Shown here piece by piece: positions 6,819-13,789 of a stretch of DNA of 33,901 bases; the first letter of the stretch is position 1; every line of letters starts with the position of its first letter. The DNA comes from Nitrospirota bacterium (GTDB lineage: Bacteria > Nitrospirota > JACRHL01), in assembly GCA_029881725.1 (NCBI GenBank), contig JAOUMB010000030.1:1-33901 (forward strand). The letters run 5' to 3'. The position numbers and the translations under genes were made by a program. The notes under the pieces are model-generated. The model saw nothing but the letters and a program-made list of their open reading frames with translations, was not told where the DNA came from and did not search any database.

Positions 6819-8054
6819 ATGTTTCGTATTGCGTTGCTGATGTTGATGGTTGCGATTGCCATTCCGGGGGCGCCCGGCTGGGCGGCAAAACCGAGTGCCG
6901 CGCCATGTCAGCAGCCGGGCGTGCCGATGGACAACGCCGAGGCGTGGGTGAAGCTGTCGGACGCGCGCCTGAAGGCGGAGGACCTGAAAGGGGCCATGTG
7001 CGCCCTGAAGAGCGCCCTGGCCCAGGGCAAGAAGGACAGCGACACCTACGGCATCGCGCTGGCCACCTACGGCATGGGCGACCTGCTGGTGCAACTGGGT
7101 GAAGCCGACCGTGCCATGGAAACCTATCGCAACGCCCTGTCCCTGTTCGAGGCGCTGGACAACAAGCCGGGAGTGGCCAACGCGGCCAACACCCTGGCCC
7201 GGCTGCACGCGGAAAAGGGCGAGTACGATCAGGCGGTGACGCTGTACACCAAGTCCCTGGAGATTTACCGGACCCTGGGCCACACCGGCAACCAGGCGGT
7301 GACCCTGTCCAACCTGGCGGGCATTCACCTGAAGGCCAAGCGCTTCGCGGAAGCGGTGGCGACGCTCAAGGAAGTGGTGACCATTCACACCCAGTCGGGC
7401 AACAACGTGGCCCTGGCCGAGGCCCACCTGTCCCTGGGCGAGGCCCTGGAGGGGACCGGGGAGCTGAAACCGGCCGAGGCGTCCTTCAACAAGGCGCTGG
7501 AACTGTTCGACGGCATGAACAACGTGCCCGGCAAGACCCGGGTGTACGCCAGCATGGCCGGAGCGGCCGCCGAGCGCGGCGATCTGGCGCGGGCCGAGGA
7601 ACTGTACAAGAAATCCGTGGCGCTGGACGAGGCGCTGGACCGCAAGCCGCAACTGGCGGCCACCTACAACGACATGGGCAAGATGTACCGGGACCGGGGC
7701 AATCTGGCCCGCGCCGTGGAATGGTACCGCAAGGCGCTCGAGGTGTTCGAGTCCATCGGCCGCACCGATGCGGTGGCGGTGATCGCCACCACCCTGGGCA
7801 ACGTGCACTCCAAACAGGGCGAACTGTCCGACGCGGAGGCCATGTACCGCAAGGCGATGGAGATTTACAAGGCCAAGGGTGACGAGCGCCGCGCCGCGGG
7901 ACTGCTGCACAGCCTGGCCAGCGTGGTGGCCCGCATGGGCAACTACGCGTCCGCCCGGGATCTGGCCCGCGAAGCCCTGGCCCTGTATCAAAAGAGCGGC
8001 GACAGCCAGCGCGCCGGTCAGGTTCAGGAACTGCTGGGCAAGCTGGGCGGCTGA
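6819..8054 (+). CDS. Exported TPR-repeat protein
   Basis: This 411-aa protein starts at an ATG with GGAGG 10 bases upstream. Residues 1-23 form a signal peptide with a hydrophobic core and a plausible cleavage after WAA, so it is likely periplasmic. The rest is an array of about eight or nine TPR units of the 40-residue kinesin-light-chain-like spacing, each with YxxALxxxE/L-type helix pairs. Examples are AMETYRNALSLFEAL, AVTLYTKSLEIYRTL, AEELYKKSVALDEAL, AVEWYRKALEVFESI and AEAMYRKAMEIYKAK. Such scaffolds bind other proteins; the partner is unknown. Only 19 bases separate it from the next TPR gene, so they form an operon. Confidence 0.85.
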   Translation: MFRIALLMLMVAIAIPGAPGWAAKPSAAPCQQPGVPMDNAEAWVKLSDARLKAEDLKGAMCALKSALAQGKKDSDTYGIALATYGMGDLLVQLGEADRAMETYRNALSLFEALDNKPGVANAANTLARLHAEKGEYDQAVTLYTKSLEIYRTLGHTGNQAVTLSNLAGIHLKAKRFAEAVATLKEVVTIHTQSGNNVALAEAHLSLGEALEGTGELKPAEASFNKALELFDGMNNVPGKTRVYASMAGAAAERGDLARAEELYKKSVALDEALDRKPQLAATYNDMGKMYRDRGNLARAVEWYRKALEVFESIGRTDAVAVIATTLGNVHSKQGELSDAEAMYRKAMEIYKAKGDERRAAGLLHSLASVVARMGNYASARDLAREALALYQKSGDSQRAGQVQELLGKLGG

Positions 8055-8073
8055 CCCCGGAGCCCTGAACCCG

Positions 8074-8724
8074 GTGCAACCGAAACAGACGACGGTGCTG
8101 GCCGTTGCCCTGGCGACCCTGGTGGTCGGGGTGGCGCTGGCGCTGAGCCATTACTCGCTGGGCCCCGCCGGGCTCGGCCTGCCCACCCGCCCGGAACTGA
8201 TTCTGGAACTGGAGCGGAAGGGCGTCGAGCTGCTGGAGGAAGGTCACGCGGAGGAGGCCATCATCGAGTTCGGCAAGGCGCTCGGCTATGCCAAACAGAG
8301 CAACCGGAGCGACACGGTGGCGCGCATGATCCGCCGCCTGGCGGACGCCTATCAGTCCCAGGGGCAGTTGACCATGGCCGAGGTGCAGGTCAAGAAGGCG
8401 GTGGCGGTGAGCGCCGTGGGCGACGACCGCCCCGGCCTGCTGGCCGCCTACCGGCATCTGGCCTCCGTGTACATGCAGCAGGAGGACCCGGTGCGCGCCG
8501 AGGACGCCCTGCGCCGGGCGCTGGCGGTGGCCGAACAGCAGGGCGACTCGCATGCCATGGCCGAATCGTGCATCGCCCTGGCGGAAGTGCTGGAACTGAT
8601 GGGCCGTGATCCGGAGGCCGGCGAACTGTACCGCCGCGCCGCCACCCTGCACGACTCCGCCGGAGACCCGGAGGCCGCCCGCCAGACCCGTGCCCGGCTC
8701 GACCGGCTGGGCGCCGATACCTGA
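8074..8724 (+). CDS. Membrane-anchored TPR protein
   Basis: The best start is the GTG at 8074, preceded by GGAG at 11 bases, giving 216 aa. Residues about 5-25 form one membrane helix (TVLAVALATLVVGVALAL), and the remainder is four or five TPR units. Examples are AEEAIIEFGKALGYAKQ, MAEVQVKKAVAVSAV, AEDALRRALAVAEQQ and AGELYRRAATLHDSA. The topology places the TPR domain on one face of the inner membrane, most likely the periplasmic side by analogy with its secreted neighbour, but the charge bias at the N-terminus is small. It follows the exported TPR gene in the same operon and could be its membrane partner. Confidence 0.75.
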   Translation: MQPKQTTVLAVALATLVVGVALALSHYSLGPAGLGLPTRPELILELERKGVELLEEGHAEEAIIEFGKALGYAKQSNRSDTVARMIRRLADAYQSQGQLTMAEVQVKKAVAVSAVGDDRPGLLAAYRHLASVYMQQEDPVRAEDALRRALAVAEQQGDSHAMAESCIALAEVLELMGRDPEAGELYRRAATLHDSAGDPEAARQTRARLDRLGADT

Positions 8725-8892
8725 CCCGGACGAAGGCCCGGGCAAGGCCCATCGTCCCCCCGCCGGACGTTACCTGTTTTGAAACCATAACAACCATTCA
8801 AGCCGTCCCCCGGGGTTGCCGAAGGGACGGTATGCAACCTGGCGCGCCACTGTTCCCCCCCCGGTGCCCGCCCGAAAATCCATGGGAGGGAT

Positions 8893-10230
8893 ATGCACGA
8901 CGTTATCGAAGCCGAGGCCACCACACCGGCGAGGTCCTCATTGTCTAATTCCGCACAGGAAGCACGCGCCGAAATGGACCGCCTGCGCAATGAAGCGGCG
9001 GCCCATCCGGACAGCGTCGAAGCCTGGAACTCGCTGGGCACCACGCTGGCCGGATACGGCGCGCTGGAGGAGTCGGCCCAGGCGTTCGAACTGGTCGCCG
9101 GCATCGCCCGGGAGTCCGGCCGCTGGGAGGAACTGGCGCAGGCCGTTGGCGGGCTGGCCTGGGTTCAGCACATGCGCATGAACCTGGACGCCGCCGAAGG
9201 GCACTACCTGGACGCCATCCGCATCTGCACCGAAAACCACCTGGACCCGTCCCTGCAGGCCCAGTGGTGCGGCCGCCTGGGATACCTGTACGAATCCCTG
9301 GACGAACTGGACCGCGCCGAGGTGGTCTACAAGCAGGCCCTGGCCCTGGCGGAGCAGGCCGAGTCCGCCGATCAGCGGGCGCGGCTGCTGGGGGATCTGT
9401 CCGACGTCTACCGCAGCCGGGGCAACGAGGAGAAGGCCACCGAGGCCCTTCTCCAGGCCCGGGAACTGGAGGGGCAGGGGGCCGGGGAAGAGGACCCGGA
9501 GGACGACGACACCGAGCGCCGGGTGATCCGGGACATGGCCCTGTGCGAGGCCCTCGGCCACCGGGAAAAAATGGGCTTCAACTATTTCAGTTACGGCGTG
9601 ATGCACGAATTGCAGGGGGATCTGCTCCGCGCCGAGGACATGTATCTGGCGGCGCTGGAGGTGTATGCCTCGGTGGGCAACCTGCACGGCATGGCCGAAC
9701 TGTCGGCGCACATCGGCGGGCACGCCTACCTGCGCGGCGAGTTCGAGCGGGCCTCCGAAATGTATTCCCGCGCCCTGGACCTGGAAACCAGCCTGGACCG
9801 GAACTGGGGCATGGCCCGTGCCTGCCGGGGCATGGGCATGGTGTGCCAGGGGGAGCAACGGTGGGAGGAGGCGCGGGATCTGTACGAACGCGCCCTCACC
9901 CTGGTGGGCACCGACGGCCCGCGCAACCGGGTGGCCGCCCTGTGCGGCGACCTGGCGGTGGTCTACAAGGAGCTTGGAGACGGCCGCAAGGCCGAGGCCA
10001 TGTACCGCAACGCGCTGGAAGTGGGAGAAGGGGTCAGCGCCTGGGAGGTGGCCGCCCGCGCCGCCGCGGGACTGGGAATCATGTACCTGGAAACCTCTCC
10101 CCAGGGGGATGCTGCTGCGCGGCCGATGCTGCTGCGCGGCCTTTCCCTCTACCGGCGCGCCGGTGACGCGCGCATGATCGACAAGCTGGAGCGGCTTTTG
10201 GAGATGCTCGACTCCGGGGGCGAACCCTAG
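8893..10230 (+). CDS. Cytoplasmic TPR-repeat protein
   Basis: The product of up to 445 aa has no signal peptide or membrane helix. Two TPR arrays (about residues 45-195 and 220-435) are separated by an acidic stretch EEDPEDDDTERR near residue 200. Repeats such as AEVVYKQALALAEQA, AEDMYLAALEVYASV, ASEMYSRALDLETSL and AEAMYRNALEVGEGV are clear. The start is uncertain: the ATG at 8893 has GGAGG only 3 bases upstream, and a TTG at 8941 is a same-frame alternative. It follows the membrane TPR gene after 168 bases that include an A+T-rich patch near 8771-8800, so it may have its own promoter. Its stop codon shares CTAG with the convergent gene. Confidence 0.8.
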   Translation: MHDVIEAEATTPARSSLSNSAQEARAEMDRLRNEAAAHPDSVEAWNSLGTTLAGYGALEESAQAFELVAGIARESGRWEELAQAVGGLAWVQHMRMNLDAAEGHYLDAIRICTENHLDPSLQAQWCGRLGYLYESLDELDRAEVVYKQALALAEQAESADQRARLLGDLSDVYRSRGNEEKATEALLQARELEGQGAGEEDPEDDDTERRVIRDMALCEALGHREKMGFNYFSYGVMHELQGDLLRAEDMYLAALEVYASVGNLHGMAELSAHIGGHAYLRGEFERASEMYSRALDLETSLDRNWGMARACRGMGMVCQGEQRWEEARDLYERALTLVGTDGPRNRVAALCGDLAVVYKELGDGRKAEAMYRNALEVGEGVSAWEVAARAAAGLGIMYLETSPQGDAAARPMLLRGLSLYRRAGDARMIDKLERLLEMLDSGGEP

Positions 10231-11126
10231 GGCAGCAGCCGTTTCTCCTGCATCCAGTTGCGGATGCGCGCGGCGCGGCGGGCGTCGCCCACCTGATCGA
10301 ACAGGGCGGCGGCCTTCTGGTAGGCCGCAAAGGCGCGGAACGGCTCGTCGAAATACTCATAAAAACGGCCCAGCAGTTCCCACTGGCGGGCCTGCGCCCC
10401 GGTGTCGCCCAGGGTTTCCAGAACCTGAAGGGCTCGGTGGTGCATGCCGGCGGCGGGGATTTTTTCGGCGATCTGGCCGTACAGCTCGCCCACCGCGTTC
10501 ATCCGCTCCACCATCTCGTAGGGGTGTTCGAGTTTCCCCTGCGCGTGGGCGGCCTTCAGCACCCGGGCGCGCTCGTCCAGCAGCGCGATGAGCGGGGCCA
10601 GCGCCGCGCGGCGCGCCGCCGGGTCGCCGGGGGTGTGGTTGATCACCTGCCGCCAGGCGGTTTCCGCCGCCACCAGATCGCCTTGTTGCACCAGCACCGC
10701 CGCCAGCGTTCCCTGGGCGGCCAGATGGTCCGGGTCGTGCCGGGCGGCGGCCTCGGCGGCCCGCCGTTCCAGCGGCGCATCCCCGGTCAGGCGCGCCAGC
10801 GCCAGCAGGATGCGGGCGGCCTGCGCCGCCTGCGGATTTTTTTTCTTCCGGGCCAACGGCTCCAGGGCGTCGGTCAATGCCCGGATGGCGCGTTCCGCGT
10901 CCCCCTTCTTGAGGGCCTTGAGCGCCGCGTCGTAGCCGGCGGCCTCCCGGTTGGCATCCACCGCCTCGGAAACGGCACGGGCCGCCGCCCGTGCGGCCTC
11001 CGGGTCCGCCCCCTTGCGGTCGGCCAGGCGTTCCACGGCGGCCGGGTCCAGCTCCCCGGCCAGGGAGGGCGCGGGCAGGGAGAAAAAGAGGGCCAGCAAT
11101 AAAGCCCCGATGGCGATGCGTATCAT
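10227..11126 (-). CDS. Exported helical-repeat (TPR-like) protein
   Basis: The 299-aa product begins at the ATG at 11126 with GGGAG about 6 bases upstream. Residues 1-23 form a signal peptide (IRIAIGALLLALFFSLPAPS) with cleavage likely near SLA. The mature part is Ala/Arg/Leu-rich and folds into TPR-like helix pairs: DAERAIRALTDALEPLA, QAARILLALARLTGD, LVAAETAWRQVINHTPGD and AFAAYQKAAALFDQV. It probably acts in the periplasm as a binding scaffold. It is the mirror-image neighbour of the cytoplasmic TPR gene: the two genes end in one shared CTAG, with stop codons overlapping by three bases. Confidence 0.75.
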   Translation of the reverse strand: MIRIAIGALLLALFFSLPAPSLAGELDPAAVERLADRKGADPEAARAAARAVSEAVDANREAAGYDAALKALKKGDAERAIRALTDALEPLARKKKNPQAAQAARILLALARLTGDAPLERRAAEAAARHDPDHLAAQGTLAAVLVQQGDLVAAETAWRQVINHTPGDPAARRAALAPLIALLDERARVLKAAHAQGKLEHPYEMVERMNAVGELYGQIAEKIPAAGMHHRALQVLETLGDTGAQARQWELLGRFYEYFDEPFRAFAAYQKAAALFDQVGDARRAARIRNWMQEKRLLP

Positions 11127-11252
11127 GGCGTCTCCCGCATTCAGGCAAAACAAGCCGCTTTCCGGCGGCGGCCAGAATAGCATACGCGACCGGCAATCCG
11201 GGCCGGGGGCGGGGGGGCGTATTCCGGGTGCATCCTGCCGATAAGAGCGGAT

Positions 11253-12131
11253 ATGCCGCCTGCATGGATTCATATCTTCCGCGCCCGGATCACCGACCAC
11301 TGGATGGGGCGGGTGTCCATGCGCTCCGCCCTGTGGGTGAACGTGGTGGCGGTGAACCTGGTGCTGGTGGCCCTGTCGCGGTTGATTTACCTGCCCGGCC
11401 TGTACGGCTACGACACGCTGGTGCAGGTGCGCGTGCTGGTGGCCCTGTTTCCGCTGGCGGTAACGGTCACCGTGTGGCAGTTGGTGGGGTTGTGGCGGGC
11501 GGCGGGGCTGGACCCGCGGGCGGTCCGCCTGCGCCCCCTGATCCGCGTCATCGTGGCGGCATGCGCGGCGGGGCTGGCCGTGCTGGTCCTGTTCACCAGC
11601 GCCTCGGCGCTGGACGTGGCCCGGTCCGCCGCCGGCTACGACGGGTTGGGCGATTACCGGTTGCAGGTGGTGGCTGGCGATACGCTTCAGGTGGAGGGGG
11701 ACATCGGGTTCGGTCTGGCGGGCCGGGTGCGGGAACGGCTGTCCGCGCAACCGGCCATCCGCCGGGTGCGCCTGAACAGCATCGGCGGGCGCGGCAGCGA
11801 AGGGGTGTTGCTGGCGCGGGTCATCGAGCAGGCCGGGGTGGATACGGAGGTCACCCGCGGCTGTTTCAGCGCCTGTTCATTCGCCTTTCTGGGGGGGCGG
11901 CGGCGCACCCTCACCCCGGGCGCCCTGCTGGGGTTTCACTGGAAACGCCCCGGCTCGTTCATTACCGATCTGGAACTGGGGTGGCATCTGCGCGCCCTGT
12001 TTGAACGCGCCGGTGTGGACCCGGCATTTGCCGGGCATACCTTTCAGGTGACCATCGACGATCTGTGGATTCCCTCCCACGCGCAACTGCGCGCGGCGGG
12101 CGTCACCACCGGCCCCGATTCAGGGATATGA
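11253..12131 (+). CDS. ClpP-fold membrane protein (copy 2)
   Basis: The 292-aa protein has three predicted membrane helices (about residues 26-47, 61-83 and 97-118) followed by a ClpP/crotonase-like domain (about 128-285) of the COG3904 type. The domain shows LNSIGGRGSEG, then GCFSACSFAFLGG with candidate nucleophile Ser206, then LGFH with His229. The Ser-to-His distance of 23 residues equals that in the partial paralogue at the left window edge. A Ser-His dyad or triad in this arrangement resembles ClpP, but no activity has been shown from sequence. The start ATG at 11253 has only a modest ribosome-binding site. A strong terminator follows, then a convergent FREG microprotein gene. Confidence 0.8.
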   Translation: MPPAWIHIFRARITDHWMGRVSMRSALWVNVVAVNLVLVALSRLIYLPGLYGYDTLVQVRVLVALFPLAVTVTVWQLVGLWRAAGLDPRAVRLRPLIRVIVAACAAGLAVLVLFTSASALDVARSAAGYDGLGDYRLQVVAGDTLQVEGDIGFGLAGRVRERLSAQPAIRRVRLNSIGGRGSEGVLLARVIEQAGVDTEVTRGCFSACSFAFLGGRRRTLTPGALLGFHWKRPGSFITDLELGWHLRALFERAGVDPAFAGHTFQVTIDDLWIPSHAQLRAAGVTTGPDSGI

Positions 12132-12134
12132 CAA

Positions 12135-12176
12135 CCCCTGGCGGTGCGGCGTACCGCACCGGCAGGGGCCTCGTTT
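12135..12176 (+). terminator. Intrinsic terminator of ClpP-like gene
   Basis: A 15-bp stem with one mismatch (12135-12149 with 12154-12168) closes on a CGTA loop and is followed by CCTCGTTTT. It starts 4 bases after the ClpP-like stop codon and lies between convergent genes. Confidence 0.75.
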
Positions 12177-12190
12177 TCGGGTGGCCGGAC

Positions 12191-12385
12191 TCAGGCGGCC
12201 TTGCGGGTGCCGCCGTGGGGATGGAGCAACGGGTCAAAGGTCCCCTTCGCGCCGGGGGCATGGCCTCCTTCGCGGAACGGCGGGGCCTCGGTCATGATGC
12301 CCTTCGCGCCCATATAGACCCCCCACGCGAACAGCACCAGGGTGATCCCGGTGGCCATCAGTCCGGCAAACGACATTCCAAACAT
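12191..12385 (-). CDS. 64-aa single-pass membrane microprotein with FREG motif (copy 2)
   Basis: The ATG at 12385 has AGGGGGG 7 bases upstream, and this start gives 64 aa. One hydrophobic helix (about residues 6-28) is followed by MGAKG, a FREGG segment, PGAKG and a His/Lys/Arg-rich tail. Shared features with the 57-aa product at 4285-4458 are the LF-W pattern in the helix, MG-KG at its end, FREG about nine residues later and the PG dipeptide. The two are therefore paralogues with no recognised family. It is convergent with the ClpP-like gene, 59 bases away, a pairing that recalls copy 1 if the intervening phage genes are ignored. Confidence 0.7.
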   Translation of the reverse strand: MFGMSFAGLMATGITLVLFAWGVYMGAKGIMTEAPPFREGGHAPGAKGTFDPLLHPHGGTRKAA

Positions 12386-12537
12386 CGTGTTTCCCCCCTT
12401 TCCAATTGTCGCGTTCCCGAAGGCCCCGCGTGCCACGCCGCCACTGGCGCGGCAACGGTGGAGATCGGGATGAGCGGTGTGCGTCCCCCCTTAACTCATT
12501 TTATCCCACCATCCGGGGGAACGCGAGGGGCGGAGCG

Positions 12538-13416
12538 TTACCGTTCCGATTCGATATGGCGTTGCAGCCGGCGGGTCAGTTTGTGGCGCGGGTCCAGGGA
12601 TTCCATGGCCGCCAGGATGTCCGCTTCCGCGTGACGGTAGGCGTCCGGCGCGATGCCGTAACGGATGGCGCCGCCGTGGTAGGCCATGGCCGCATCGTAG
12701 TACAGGCGCAGGGCCTGATCCGGGTCGGCGGGAGCGCCGATGCCGTTGGCGGTGGCGCGGGCCAGGGCTTCCAGCGCGGGGGGGTAGGCGCCCTCCGACG
12801 CGGCCTGGCCCCACAGGGCGCGGGCGCGGTCCGGCTGGAAGGTGACGCCCGACTTGTCCGCATACATCTGCGCCAGACGGTCGGCGGCGGCCCACTTCAT
12901 CCGGGGAAATTCGGAGGCGGACGGGTTGTCCAGCAGCGCTTCGTACCACTCCGCCGCGTGTTCCGGGTCGGCGGGCAGCAGGGTGCCGTCGGCATACAGG
13001 TTGCCCAGTATGGACTGGGCCTCCGGGTCGCCCAGTTCGGCGGCCCGTTGCAGCCAGGTGACGGCCCGCTGCCGGTCGCGGGGCACCATGGTGCCGTCCA
13101 TGAACAGGGTTCCGGCAAACCGGGCAGCGGGTGCGTAGCCGCTTTCGGCGGCGTTCGAAATCAGGGCCAGCCCCCGGTTCAGGGCGGCGCCGTCACCGGC
13201 GTTGGCCGCCTGAATCAGCTCGTAGCGCCCGGTGATAAAGGCCATTTCCGGGTCGTTGGAAACCTCCGCGGCCACCGAAATGGTGGTGCCCGGCTGGGCG
13301 CCGTTGGCCAGGGCGGGGGCGGCGGACAGGAGCAGGGTCCACGGAAGGGCGATGAACAGGGAAATAAAATTCAGCCCGTGGGCAAAGCGGTAGGTCGGCA
13401 CGATAACGGTCTCCAT
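12538..13416 (-). CDS. Exported Sel1-like repeat protein
   Basis: The product of about 292 aa has an N-terminal export signal with a long basic n-region and the hydrophobic core FISLFIALPWTLLLSAAPALA (about residues 17-37). Sel1-like repeats follow: AARFAGTLFMDGTMVPRDR, AVTWLQRAAELGD, AQSILGNLYADGTLLPADP, AAEWYEALL, and a less regular C-terminal pair. Such repeats form an alpha-solenoid for protein binding. The start is uncertain: the ATG at 13416 and a TTG two codons upstream both lack a Shine-Dalgarno. It is one of two exported Sel1 proteins flanking the 1265-aa chimera gene. Confidence 0.75.
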   Translation of the reverse strand: METVIVPTYRFAHGLNFISLFIALPWTLLLSAAPALANGAQPGTTISVAAEVSNDPEMAFITGRYELIQAANAGDGAALNRGLALISNAAESGYAPAARFAGTLFMDGTMVPRDRQRAVTWLQRAAELGDPEAQSILGNLYADGTLLPADPEHAAEWYEALLDNPSASEFPRMKWAAADRLAQMYADKSGVTFQPDRARALWGQAASEGAYPPALEALARATANGIGAPADPDQALRLYYDAAMAYHGGAIRYGIAPDAYRHAEADILAAMESLDPRHKLTRRLQRHIESER

Positions 13417-13760
13417 CTTCAAACAATACGGGTAATCGGTTCCGGTAAATAGAGCGGCTGGCTGCGGGCGGGCCCGGTGGCACGGTTGGGGGAACCGGGA
13501 TTGTCATGAACCACCGGGAACGGACCCGCAACCAGCCGCCGACCGGTCGCCCCGGAATCCGGGGCGGAGCCAAAAAAGGCGGTGGTAGCGAATTTCGCTT
13601 CCGGGAGGTTAGACGAGCGGCGCGGTCAAAAGGTTCCATTCCCTCCAAAAAAACCTGCGGGCGGCCGCGGTGGAATCCGTTCCGTCCTTTGGGTAAAGCC
13701 CGGCCCCGTATATGCCGAAACGACAGTTACGGGAAGCGTGTGTCCGTTGGGCGGGCACAC

Positions 13761-13789
13761 TGGAAACCCATAGTGAGGGACAGTTTCCA
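13761..13789 (+). promoter_or_regulatory. Hairpin holding the ribosome-binding site of the 1265-aa gene
   Basis: TGGAAAC (13761-13767) and GTTTCCA (13783-13789) form a perfect 7-bp inverted repeat. The GAGGG ribosome-binding site lies in the 15-base loop and the A of the ATG is the last paired base. This arrangement could tune initiation. The 366 bases upstream of the gene hold no other feature I can support. Confidence 0.4.
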
